Below are positions 42,394 through 49,585 of a stretch of DNA of 49,585 nucleotides, piece by piece (the stretch's first letter is position 1; each line of letters begins with the position of its first letter). The DNA lies in assembly GCF_009602465.1 (NCBI RefSeq), contig NZ_WBKP01000026.1, forward strand, positions 1 through 49,585, in the 5' to 3' direction. Made by a program: the position numbers and the translations under genes. The notes under the pieces were generated by a model that was not told the DNA's origin, searched no databases, and saw only the letters and a list, made by a program, of their open reading frames with translations. Origin of the DNA: Cumulibacter manganitolerans (lineage in GTDB: Bacteria > Actinomycetota > Actinomycetes > Mycobacteriales > Antricoccaceae).

Positions 42394-42819
42394 ATGACGA
42401 TCGCCCCGCAGCTCAGCAAGGTCTTCGAGTCGAACCGGCTGGCCACCCTGGCGACCATCCGCCGCGACGGTCGTCCGCAGCTCTCCCAGGTGTCCTACGC
42501 GTACGACGCACCGACCGCGACCTTCCGGATCTCGGTCACCGACGGCCGCGCCAAGACCAAGAACCTGCGCCGCGACCCGCGGGCCACCCTCCTCGTCCAG
42601 GACGACAGCCCGTGGGTCTACGCGGTGGCCGACGGTGACGCGTCGCTCGGCCCGGTGACGACGCAGCCCGGCGACCCCGGCTCCGAGCAGCTGGTCGCGC
42701 TGTACCGGGACATCGCCGGGGAGCATCCGGACTGGGACGACTACCGGCGGGCGATGGTGGCCGAGCAGCGGCTGGTGCTCACGGTCGTGGCCGGGCACGC
42801 CTACGGCCTCGGCGGCTGA
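42394..42819 (+). CDS. PPOX-class F420/FMN-binding split-barrel protein
   Basis: Pyridoxamine-phosphate-oxidase-like protein of 141 residues. The N-terminal half has NRLATLATIRRDGRPQLSQVSY and the cofactor-contact TDGRAKTKNLRRDPRATLLVQ, both typical of the TIGR03618/Rv1155-like F420-dependent group. It probably reduces an organic substrate with F420H2 or binds F420. The start is set at ATG 42394 by the -10 hexamer 6 nt upstream. An open frame further 5' is not supported. Confidence 0.87.
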   Translation: MTIAPQLSKVFESNRLATLATIRRDGRPQLSQVSYAYDAPTATFRISVTDGRAKTKNLRRDPRATLLVQDDSPWVYAVADGDASLGPVTTQPGDPGSEQLVALYRDIAGEHPDWDDYRRAMVAEQRLVLTVVAGHAYGLGG

Positions 42820-42854
42820 GCACGGCCCTCACGGCGGCGTCGCCGCGGATGAGG

Positions 42855-42860
42855 GACAAT
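42855..42860 (+). promoter_or_regulatory. -10 element of dxr (leaderless)
   Basis: GACAAT lies 7 nt before GTG 42868. Confidence 0.5.
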
Positions 42861-42867
42861 CGCCTGC

Positions 42868-44088
42868 GTGACCTCGCAGCGCAGCATCGTGATCCTCGGC
42901 TCGACCGGCTCGATCGGCACCCAGGCCATCGACGTCGTCCGCCGCAATCGCGATCGCTTCGCCGTCCGGGCGCTCGCCGCCGGCGGCGGGGCTCCGCAGC
43001 TGCTGGCGCAGCAGGCGCTCGACCTGGGCGTCGAGACGGTGGGTGTCGCGCGCGCCACCACCGCCGAGGACGTCATCCTGCACCTGAAGGCCGAGGCGTC
43101 CCGGCGGGGGCTGCCGAGCATCCCGAAGGTGCTCGCCGGACCGACGGTCGCCGCGGAGCTCGCGGCCGGGCCGTGCGACGTCGTGCTCAACGCGGTCTCC
43201 GGCTCGGTCGGTCTGGCCGCGACGGTGGCCTGCCTGCGGGCCGGGCACACCCTCGCGCTGGCCAACAAGGAGTCGCTCGTCGCCGGCGGCACCTGGGTGC
43301 GCGACATGGCCCGCCCCGGCCAGATCGTGCCGGTCGACTCGGAGCACTCGGCCATGGCGCAGTGCCTGCGCGCCGGACGGCGCGACGAGGTCGCGCGGTT
43401 CATCCTGACCGCCAGCGGCGGCCCGTTCCGCGGCCGCAGCCGTGCCGAGCTGACCGAGGTGACCCTCGCGGAGGCGATGGCGCACCCGACCTGGGCGATG
43501 GGCACGTCCGTGACGCTCAACAGCGCGAACCTGGTCAACAAGGGCCTCGAGCTCATCGAGGCGCACCTGCTGTTCGACGTGCCGCCGGAGGACATCGAGG
43601 TCGTCGTGCACCCGCAGTCGACGATCCACTCGATGATCGAGTACGCCGACGGCTCGACCATCGCGCAGGCCTCGCCGCCGGACATGCGGATGCCGATCGC
43701 CCTCGCGCTCGGGTGGCCGCACCGCGTCCCGGGCGCCCAGCCGACCTTCGACTGGAGCACGGCGCAGTCCTGGACGTTCGAGCCCTTGGACGACGACGCC
43801 TTCCCGGCCGTGCGCCTCGCCCGGCGGTGCGCGTCGATCGGCGGTCTCGCGCCCGCTGCCTACAACGCCGCCAACGAGCAGGCCCAGGCGGCCTTCATCG
43901 GCGGCCGGATCGGCTACCTCGACGTGGTCGACGTCATCGGTGCGACCCTGGACCGGCTGGCCGGGGACCGCGACCTGGCCGCACCCGGCCGCAGCCTCGA
44001 GTCGATCGTCGCGTTCGAGTCCGCCGCCCGCACCGCCGCCGACACGCTGATCGCCGCCCGCACGAAGGATGGATCCACCGCCTCATGA
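42868..44088 (+). CDS. dxr: 1-deoxy-D-xylulose 5-phosphate reductoisomerase
   Basis: Second enzyme of the MEP isoprenoid pathway, making MEP from DXP with NADPH. The 406-residue protein has the NADPH-binding [15 protein letters not shown] (8-22), [11 protein letters not shown], metal-site [21 protein letters not shown] and [23 protein letters not shown] split around 208-230. Its stop overlaps the rseP start (ATGA). The order dxr-rseP-ispG is conserved in actinobacteria. Confidence 0.97.
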   Translation: MTSQRSIVILGSTGSIGTQAIDVVRRNRDRFAVRALAAGGGAPQLLAQQALDLGVETVGVARATTAEDVILHLKAEASRRGLPSIPKVLAGPTVAAELAAGPCDVVLNAVSGSVGLAATVACLRAGHTLALANKESLVAGGTWVRDMARPGQIVPVDSEHSAMAQCLRAGRRDEVARFILTASGGPFRGRSRAELTEVTLAEAMAHPTWAMGTSVTLNSANLVNKGLELIEAHLLFDVPPEDIEVVVHPQSTIHSMIEYADGSTIAQASPPDMRMPIALALGWPHRVPGAQPTFDWSTAQSWTFEPLDDDAFPAVRLARRCASIGGLAPAAYNAANEQAQAAFIGGRIGYLDVVDVIGATLDRLAGDRDLAAPGRSLESIVAFESAARTAADTLIAARTKDGSTAS

Positions 44089-45413
44089 TGACCGCCCTGG
44101 GCATCCTGCTGTTCGTCGTCGGGCTGCTGTTCTCGATCTGGTGGCACGAGCTCGGCCACTTCGTCGCCGCCCGCCGCTTCGGCATGCGCGTCAGCCAGTT
44201 CATGGTCGGCTTCGGCCCGACGATGTGGTCGCGCAAGAGGGGCGAGACCGAGCACGGCATCAAGTGGATCCCGCTCGGCGGCTACATCCGGATCATCGGG
44301 ATGATCCCGCCGCCGCGGCCCGACCGTCCGCAGGACACGGGCCCGTTCGCGCGGCTCATCCGCGAGGTCCGCGCCCAGTCGGCGTCCGAGCTCGAGCCGG
44401 GGGATGAGAACCGGACGTTCTTCGGCAAGCCGTGGTGGCAGCGCGCGATCACCATGATCGCCGGGCCGATCCAGAACCTGATCCTGGCGTTCATCCTGTT
44501 CGCCATCGTGCTGACGACCATCGGCGTCCACACGCCGTCGCTGACCGTGCAGGAGGTCAGCGAGTGCGTGCTGCCGTCGACCACGGACGCCAAGGACTGC
44601 ACCACGCCGGTCGACGCGCAGGGCAAGGTGTGCGCCGGCGACGCGACCGGCTGCGCGCTGCCGCCGGCCAGCCCGGCGGCCGAGGCCGGCTTCCGCGCCG
44701 GTGACACGATCACCGCGATGAACGGCCGGCCGGTCGCCGACTGGACCAGCGTGCGGTCGGCCATCCGCAAGAGCCCGGAGCAGCCGATCGCCTTCACCGT
44801 GCGCCGCGGCGGCGAGGACGTCACGCTGACCGTGACGCCGATGCGCAACACCGTCACCTCCGACACCGACCCCAAGAAGTACGTCGAGGTCGGCTACCTC
44901 GGCCTGGCGCCGACCACGCCCATGACGACGATGTCCATCGCCGAGGTGCCCGGCTACGTGGGCAGCTTCATCGGCCTGGCCGTGGAGCGGATCGTCGAGC
45001 TGCCGCAGCGCGTACCGCAGCTGGTGCGGGCCACCTTCGCCGGCGAGCAGCGCGACCCCGACGGGCCGGTCGGCATCGTGGGCGTCGGCCGGCTGTCCGG
45101 TGAGATCTTCGCGCTGCCGCAGCCGGTGAACGAGCGGGTGGCCTACCTGCTCTCGCTGCTGGCGAGCCTGAACATGATGCTGTTCCTGTTCAACCTGGTG
45201 CCGCTGTACCCGCTCGACGGCGGACACATCGCCGGCGCGCTCTGGGAGGGGCTGCGCAACGCCGTCTACCGGGTGCGCGGCAAGCTGCCGCCCGGGCCGA
45301 TCGACATCGCCAAGGTGATGCCGGTCGCGTACGTCGTCGCCGGCGTGTTCGTGCTGTTCTCCGGACTGCTGCTGGTGGCCGATGTGATCAATCCGATCAC
45401 CCTGAACCAGTAG
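44085..45413 (+). CDS. rseP: Site-2 intramembrane metalloprotease RseP/Rip1-type
   Basis: Cleaves membrane-embedded substrates such as anti-sigma factors during regulated proteolysis. The 442-residue protein has the zinc motif HELGH (21-25) in the first membrane helix, a second helix at about 125-145, one PDZ domain (about 200-265; [17 protein letters not shown]), and the third catalytic element [13 protein letters not shown] near residue 377. An insertion with four cysteines (about 160-190) lies before the PDZ core. Starts at 44085 or 44088 are both possible. It is translationally coupled to dxr. Confidence 0.96.
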   Translation: MMTALGILLFVVGLLFSIWWHELGHFVAARRFGMRVSQFMVGFGPTMWSRKRGETEHGIKWIPLGGYIRIIGMIPPPRPDRPQDTGPFARLIREVRAQSASELEPGDENRTFFGKPWWQRAITMIAGPIQNLILAFILFAIVLTTIGVHTPSLTVQEVSECVLPSTTDAKDCTTPVDAQGKVCAGDATGCALPPASPAAEAGFRAGDTITAMNGRPVADWTSVRSAIRKSPEQPIAFTVRRGGEDVTLTVTPMRNTVTSDTDPKKYVEVGYLGLAPTTPMTTMSIAEVPGYVGSFIGLAVERIVELPQRVPQLVRATFAGEQRDPDGPVGIVGVGRLSGEIFALPQPVNERVAYLLSLLASLNMMLFLFNLVPLYPLDGGHIAGALWEGLRNAVYRVRGKLPPGPIDIAKVMPVAYVVAGVFVLFSGLLLVADVINPITLNQ

Positions 45414-45444
45414 CGCACGCCGGATCCGGCACGACGAGGCGGAC

Positions 45445-45450
45445 TAGCAT
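45445..45450 (+). promoter_or_regulatory. -10 element of ispG (leaderless)
   Basis: TAGCAT lies 7 nt before ATG 45458. Confidence 0.55.
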
Positions 45451-45457
45451 TGAGCGC

Positions 45458-46606
45458 ATGAGCGTGAACCTCGGAATGCCGCAGCTGCCGCCGCCCACCC
45501 TCGCGCCGCGGCGCAAGTCGCGCCAGCTGGACGTCGGCGGGGTACTGGTCGGCGGCGACGCTCCGGTGTCCGTGCAGTCGATGACGACGACCGTCACCGC
45601 CGACATCAACGCCACGCTCCAGCAGATCGCCGAGCTGACGGCGGCCGGGTGCCAGATCGTCCGCGTCGCCGTCCCGAGCCAGGACGACGCCGACGCGCTC
45701 GCGGCGATCGCCAAGAAGTCGCAGATCCCGGTCATCGCCGACATCCACTTCCAGCCGAAGTACGTGTTCGCCGCGATCGAGGCCGGCTGCGCCGCCGTCC
45801 GGGTCAACCCCGGCAACATCAAGGCGTTCGACGACAAGGTCGGCGAGATCGCGAAGGCCGCGAAGGCGGCCGGTACGCCGATCCGGATCGGCGTCAACGC
45901 CGGGTCGCTCGACAAGCGGCTGCTGCAGAAGTACGGCAAGGCCACGCCCGAGGCGCTGGTGGAGTCGGCGCTGTGGGAGTGCTCGCTGTTCGAGGAGCAC
46001 GACTTCCGCGACATCAAGATCTCGGTGAAGCACCACGACCCGGTCGTGATGGTGCGCGCCTACCAGCTGCTGGCCGAGCAGTGCGACTACCCGCTGCACC
46101 TGGGCGTGACCGAGGCCGGACCGGCGTTCCAGGGCACCATCAAGTCCGCGGTCGCGTTCGGGGCGCTGCTGAGCCAGGGCATCGGCGACACGATCCGCGT
46201 GTCGCTGTCCGCGCCGCCGGTGGAGGAGGTCAAGGTCGGGCTGCAGATCCTGGAGTCGCTCAACCTGCGCCAGCGCGGCCTGGAGATCGTCTCCTGCCCG
46301 TCCTGCGGACGCGCGCAGGTCGACGTCTACACCCTCGCCGAGCAGGTCACCGCCGGCCTCGAGGGCATGAAGGTCCCGCTGCGGGTGGCCGTCATGGGCT
46401 GCGTCGTCAACGGCCCGGGGGAGGCCCGCGAGGCCGACCTCGGCGTCGCCTCGGGCAACGGCAAGGGGCAGATCTTCGTCAAGGGCGAGGTCATCAAGAC
46501 CGTCCCGGAGTCGCAGATCGTCGAGACGCTGATCGAGGAAGCGATGCGGATAGCCGACGACATGGGCGTCGACGCCGAGGGCGAGCCCAGCGTCAGCGTC
46601 TCGTAG
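45458..46606 (+). CDS. ispG: 4-hydroxy-3-methylbut-2-en-1-yl diphosphate synthase
   Basis: Penultimate enzyme of the MEP pathway, converting MEcPP to HMBPP with a [4Fe-4S] cluster. The 382-residue protein has a TIM barrel ([15 protein letters not shown], then [11 protein letters not shown]) and a C-terminal reductase-like domain holding cluster ligands Cys280 and Cys283 (CPSC), Cys315 (MGC) and Glu322 (GPGEA). It shares this pathway with dxr two genes upstream. Its TAG stop overlaps the GNAT gene start by one base. Confidence 0.97.
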   Translation: MSVNLGMPQLPPPTLAPRRKSRQLDVGGVLVGGDAPVSVQSMTTTVTADINATLQQIAELTAAGCQIVRVAVPSQDDADALAAIAKKSQIPVIADIHFQPKYVFAAIEAGCAAVRVNPGNIKAFDDKVGEIAKAAKAAGTPIRIGVNAGSLDKRLLQKYGKATPEALVESALWECSLFEEHDFRDIKISVKHHDPVVMVRAYQLLAEQCDYPLHLGVTEAGPAFQGTIKSAVAFGALLSQGIGDTIRVSLSAPPVEEVKVGLQILESLNLRQRGLEIVSCPSCGRAQVDVYTLAEQVTAGLEGMKVPLRVAVMGCVVNGPGEAREADLGVASGNGKGQIFVKGEVIKTVPESQIVETLIEEAMRIADDMGVDAEGEPSVSVS

Positions 46607-47421
46607 TGGAGCAGGCGCGGACCGCCCGGGCCGAGGACTTCGATCGGGTGCTGCGCGTGATCGAGCGGCACCCGGTGGAAGCGTGCGCGGTCGGCGCGGT
46701 GCTGTACCCGGCGGGCCCGCACGCGCTGCGCTCGGGCCGGCTGTGGATGCACGGCGACGCGGTCTGCTACTCCGGCGCCAACCTGCTGCCGGTCAACGCC
46801 GACGAGCAGGCCGCGCGCGCGTTCGCGGACCTGGCGATCGCGGAGGGACGGCGGTGCTCGTCGATCGTCGGCCGGCTGCCGGCCACCGCGGTGCTCTGGG
46901 AGGCCCTGCGCCCCGCCTGGGGACCGGCTCGTGCCGTGCGGGACCGGCAGATCGTGATGGTGGACGAGGGCCCCTGTCGGGTCACCCCCGACCCCGCCGT
47001 ACGGCGGGCGCTGCCGGCCGACCTCGGCTCGTTCTTCGCCGCGTCGGTGGAGATGTACCTGGAGGAGATCGGCAGCTCGCCGACCGCGCACGACGGCGGT
47101 GCGTCGTACCGCCGGCGCGCGATGGAGCTCATCGAGGACGGCGTCGCGTTCCTGCGCACGGACGGCGACCAGGTCGTGTTCAAGGCGGAGCTCGGCGCCA
47201 CCACGCCCCGGTGCGCCCAGCTGCAGGGCGTGTGGGTGCACCCGGACCTGCGCGGCCGGGGGATCGGTACCGCCGGCACGGCGGCGGTGCTGTCCCTCGC
47301 GCGAAAGTGCGGGGTGCGGCGCATCAGCCTCGCGGTGAACGACTACAACACCCCGGCGCGGCACGCGTACGAGCGGTGCGGCTTCCGTGCGGTGGCCGAG
47401 CAGATGGTCGTGCTGTTCTGA
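46606..47421 (+). CDS. DUF4081-GNAT acetyltransferase-family protein
   Basis: The 271-residue protein has an N-terminal DUF4081-type domain (about 1-125; ending near RDRQIVMV) and a C-terminal GNAT domain. The acetyl-CoA loop is GVWVHPDLRGRGIGTAGTAAV (about 211-231), followed by NDYNTPARHAYERCGF. A homologue in the same place (Rv2867c, after ispG) is known in M. tuberculosis. The substrate is unknown. The GTG start shares one base with the ispG stop, so it is coupled. It is convergent with the next gene, 3 nt between stops. Confidence 0.9.
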   Translation: MEQARTARAEDFDRVLRVIERHPVEACAVGAVLYPAGPHALRSGRLWMHGDAVCYSGANLLPVNADEQAARAFADLAIAEGRRCSSIVGRLPATAVLWEALRPAWGPARAVRDRQIVMVDEGPCRVTPDPAVRRALPADLGSFFAASVEMYLEEIGSSPTAHDGGASYRRRAMELIEDGVAFLRTDGDQVVFKAELGATTPRCAQLQGVWVHPDLRGRGIGTAGTAAVLSLARKCGVRRISLAVNDYNTPARHAYERCGFRAVAEQMVVLF

Positions 47422-47424
47422 GCC

Positions 47425-48327
47425 CTAGTCGGCCGGCCGCACGCCGAGCGTGACGAACGACTCGGACGGGGACGGCTCCTTGCCGCAGGAGGCCGGACGC
47501 GGCGGGTTGCGGCGCTCGACGACCTCGGCGCGCCACCGCGTGCCGGCGGCATCCAGGAGCACGCCGCCGGTCGGGTCGGCGCCGACGAGGCGCACCGCGT
47601 CCACGTCCGGCGCGCCGAGCTGCCGGCGCAGCGCGATGTCGGCGGACTGTGCCCGCGCCGGGAGGTGGCTGAGGCCGCGCAGCGCCTCGACGACGACCTC
47701 GCCGCGCGCCGCCAGGCGCAGCGCGCGTCGCGCGGTCCGGGCGTCGAGCCGTCCGTACACCGCTCCCGCGGGGAGCATCAGGGCGGTTGGCGCGAAGCGA
47801 TGGCCCCCGAGGTGGCTGCACTCGAAGACCTGGCCGGGTTGCTCGCGCTGCAGCGCCTGCGCGAGCGGGCGCCCCTCGATCGCGCAGCACTGGTCGCGTC
47901 TGGCGTGTGTGCACACGAACAGCAGCGGCCGGGCGACCTCGACCGCCGTCGTGTGGACCTCCGCCAGGTCGCCGTCGTACGCCGAGAGGTCCAGGTGGTC
48001 CAGCTCGCGGTCGTCGGTGACGCGCGCGCCCACCACCCGCGGGCGGTGCCCGTGCGTCACCGCGAACACCCGCCGCCCGGTGATCGCGCGGCCCGCGCGG
48101 TGCGGCGCGCGGAACACCAGAGCCTTGACGCCGGCCCGCTTCGCGGCGGCGCTGAGCCGCTCGCCGCGCTCGCCCAGGCCGCAGTCGGTGATGCCGCCGC
48201 GCCCCCACGGCCCCGGGTCCTCGATCATCAGATAGCCGGCGCGCACGTGATCGGCGGTGCCCGCCATCGGCTCGTGCACCGCCAGCGAACGCACGGCGCA
48301 CCGCTCCGCGGCCGGGATCTGCGTCAT
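47425..48327 (-). CDS. Sucrase/ferredoxin-like (Suc_Fer-like) protein
   Basis: The 300-residue protein belongs to the family often labelled sucrase ferredoxin, which has a thioredoxin-like [2Fe-2S] ferredoxin fold. Cluster motifs are VCTHARRDQCCAIEGRPLA (about 138-156) and ECSHLGGHRFAPTAL, with the Cys-rich spacing typical of the family. There is no membrane segment. The function is unproven; electron transfer is plausible. The ATG overlaps the stop of the upstream VLRF1-like gene, so the two are coupled. Confidence 0.87.
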   Translation of the reverse strand: MTQIPAAERCAVRSLAVHEPMAGTADHVRAGYLMIEDPGPWGRGGITDCGLGERGERLSAAAKRAGVKALVFRAPHRAGRAITGRRVFAVTHGHRPRVVGARVTDDRELDHLDLSAYDGDLAEVHTTAVEVARPLLFVCTHARRDQCCAIEGRPLAQALQREQPGQVFECSHLGGHRFAPTALMLPAGAVYGRLDARTARRALRLAARGEVVVEALRGLSHLPARAQSADIALRRQLGAPDVDAVRLVGADPTGGVLLDAAGTRWRAEVVERRNPPRPASCGKEPSPSESFVTLGVRPAD

Positions 48328-48971
48328 GGCCCCTCCTCAGGGTCGGCGTTGGTCACGGTCAGCCGGACCGCACGCGCCGCGTCCAGCGCGTCGTCCAGGC
48401 TCGCTCGACGCGGTTCACCCGTCGCCACCTGCACGTGCCGACCGGCGCGCAGCCGGCGCAGCGGCTCGCGACCCAGGAGGTCCTCCACGAGCTGCGGGTC
48501 GCCGCCGGTGACCAGCAGGTCCACGGCGGCCGGACGGTCACCGAGCACGGCGCGCGCGGCCTGCGCGGCGTCGACGACCAGGGCCGCGGTCTGGTTGGCC
48601 CGCCGCCGCGCGAACCGCTGCTGGCTCTGCCCTCCGGCGGCCGTCCGCCCCTGCACGTACCGGGTACCGGTCTTGGTGCGCTCCAGGCGGGCCGTGCTGC
48701 CGTCGCACTCGCCGCGGCCGATCGAGTAGCCGCCGCGGCGGACGAGGACGACGGCGACCGACTCGCGGGGCAGCAGCAGGGCCGTCAGCTCGGCGACGTG
48801 CCGGGCCGAGGCGGCCCTGGGGTCCGTGATCAGCACGGCCGCGCCGCGCTCGGTGCGCACCTGCGTCGTCCCGTCGGCCGCCGTGATCGACGCGACCCGT
48901 CCGTTGCGCTCCTCGAAGCCGCGGAACCAGGCCTCGATGCGCCCCGGCGGCACGGTGACGTCCCGGGTCAC
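48324..48971 (-). CDS. acVLRF1-family peptidyl-tRNA hydrolase-like protein
   Basis: Member of the Vms1-like release-factor family in actinobacteria. The 215-residue protein has the catalytic-loop region with AAGGQSQQRFARRRANQ (111-127), where GGQ at 113-115 is the tripeptide used by release factors to hydrolyse peptidyl-tRNA. The fold continues to LLVTGGDPQLVEDLL. The expected role is freeing nascent chains from stalled ribosomes, inferred from the family. GTG 48971 overlaps the upstream stop as GTGA. The frame is open for about 170 codons further 5', but those are antisense-like Arg/Pro-rich. Confidence 0.83.
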   Translation of the reverse strand: MTRDVTVPPGRIEAWFRGFEERNGRVASITAADGTTQVRTERGAAVLITDPRAASARHVAELTALLLPRESVAVVLVRRGGYSIGRGECDGSTARLERTKTGTRYVQGRTAAGGQSQQRFARRRANQTAALVVDAAQAARAVLGDRPAAVDLLVTGGDPQLVEDLLGREPLRRLRAGRHVQVATGEPRRASLDDALDAARAVRLTVTNADPEEGP

Positions 48972-49399
48972 GGCATGCCCGGGAACGCCGGCGGGAGGGC
49001 GACGCCGCCCGCGGCCTGTCGCCAGCGCAGCGCGGCCACCGTCGTCGCGGCCAGCGCATCGACGCAGAACGTCCGCACCGCGGTGCTGCCTACCCGGCCG
49101 CAGCAGTGCCGCCACTGCTGCGCCATCGCGTCCTCGAGCCTCGCCGCGAGCGCGAGGGCGGACGCGTCGTCGGTGACCGGCGCCGGGAGGGTGTACCCGG
49201 GCTCGGAGGGGGCGGGATCCTGCCCGAGGGAGCGCAGGATGTCCTCCAGCGCCTGGCGGCGTGTCCGGTTGGTGGCGTCGGCGTCCTCGACGGCGGCCCG
49301 GTGCGCCTCGCCGACCGCGGCACCGATCTCGCCGTACGCCCAGATGGTCGCGTGCTGCGCGGCGAGGGCGGCCTGCAGGCTCGCGGCGTCGTCGGTCAT
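48968..49399 (-). CDS. Ferritin-like DUF4439 protein
   Basis: Helical protein of 143 residues with two long helical pairs (LQAALAAQHATIWAYGEIGA, then DAMAQQWRHCCGRV), matching the ferritin-like DUF4439 family. Clear di-iron ExxH pairs are not obvious, so metal storage is not assumed. A homologue lies near proS and nusA in M. tuberculosis. ATG 49399 overlaps the stop of the fragment to its right, and its end overlaps the VLRF1-like gene. The frame upstream is open but lies in that fragment. Confidence 0.85.
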   Translation of the reverse strand: MTDDAASLQAALAAQHATIWAYGEIGAAVGEAHRAAVEDADATNRTRRQALEDILRSLGQDPAPSEPGYTLPAPVTDDASALALAARLEDAMAQQWRHCCGRVGSTAVRTFCVDALAATTVAALRWRQAAGGVALPPAFPGMP

Positions 49400-49585
49400 C
49401 CGAGCACCGCCGCCGCGGTGGCATGCGAGGCGGCCAGCGAGGCCAGCAGGGGAGCGCGTCTCGCCGGCTGCGAGATGGCCAGGCCACGGCACTGGGCGGC
49501 GAGCGCGGACTCGCTCTCGGAGTCGGACACGAACGGGTAGTCGGTGCTCGCGCGAACCTCCTAGTGGTTGTAGATCTCGCCGATG
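49396..49585 (-). pseudogene. Interrupted fragment, asparagine synthetase-like start joined to a small C-terminus
   Basis: From the right edge the minus strand reads GEIYNH, then TAG (49561-49563), then in the same frame EVRASTDYPFVSDSESE and a helical Ala-rich end LAISQPARRAPLLASLAAS, stopping at 49396 over the DUF4439 ATG. GEIYNH followed by ExR and SDSE resembles the class-II glutamine amidotransferase start of asparagine synthetases. Only 62 codons are visible. It may be a broken gene, a sequencing error at the TAG, an assembly junction, or a short gene from GTG 49530. Confidence 0.35.

Overview
The window is a 49.6 kb piece of a very GC-rich chromosome from an actinobacterium (Actinomycetota). 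The evidence is the strong G/C bias at third codon positions, frequent GTG starts, lineage-typical small proteins (DUF2469, DUF2631, DUF4439, a DUF4081-GNAT protein, an actinobacterial VLRF1-like release-factor relative), F420-type enzymes, and a gene order close to the smc-ftsY-ffh-rpsP-trmD-rplS-lepB-rnhB-yraN-comM-dprA-xerC-rpsB-tsf-pyrH-frr-cdsA-rlmN-dxr-rseP-ispG stretch known from Mycobacterium tuberculosis. I cannot name the genus from sequence alone. No prophage, insertion sequence, CRISPR array, rRNA or tRNA gene is visible. This is core chromosome with a few lineage-specific inserts.

Layout. 1-3384: 3' part of smc, then ftsY. 3401-5949 (minus): a four-gene ECF metal transporter (CbiM, CbiN-like, CbiQ, CbiO), preceded by a palindrome that fits the nickel regulator Nur. 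6086-9342: a MauE-like membrane protein with a membrane-anchored DsbA-like protein, then ffh. 9350-16235: amidohydrolase, patatin-like hydrolase, LysE exporter, proS, a crotonase-fold protein, a HAD hydrolase and an MFS permease. 16428-21158: rpsP-khpA-rimM-trmD, rplS with terminator, lepB-rnhB-DUF2469. 21159-21496: a repeat-rich intergenic region. 21497-25544: yraN-comM-dprA and a XerC-type recombinase. 25547-27534 (minus): metB under a SAM-I riboswitch with a probable Shine-Dalgarno-sequestering hairpin, and a secreted M23-type protein. 27661-33109: lactate-oxidase family enzyme, rpsB-tsf-terminator-pyrH-frr-cdsA. 33139-37370: SpoU methyltransferase, histidine phosphatase, epoxide-hydrolase-like protein, rlmN, DivIVA-like protein. 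37382-37471: a 59-nt near-perfect palindrome followed by a second hairpin. 37473-41290 (minus): DUF2631, LOG-family protein, EamA and MFS permeases. 41364-47421: two F420/flavin-type proteins, dxr-rseP-ispG and a GNAT protein. 47425-49399 (minus): sucrase/ferredoxin-like protein, VLRF1-like protein, ferritin-like DUF4439 protein. At the right edge lies an interrupted fragment resembling the glutamine amidotransferase start of an asparagine synthetase.

Functionally the window joins protein targeting (ftsY, ffh, lepB), ribosome components and maturation (rpsP, khpA, rimM, trmD, rplS, rpsB, tsf, frr, rlmN), chromosome handling (smc, rnhB, comM, dprA, xerC), the MEP isoprenoid pathway (dxr, ispG) and envelope functions (cdsA, rseP). 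The most informative regulatory signals are the SAM-I riboswitch, the Nur-like box, two intrinsic terminators, and about fifteen genes whose -10 hexamer lies only 6-9 nt before the start codon, which implies leaderless mRNAs. I found no clearly new multi-gene system. The least explained items are the 59-nt palindrome, the repeats before yraN, the hairpin inside the khpA-rimM gap and the broken fragment at the right edge.
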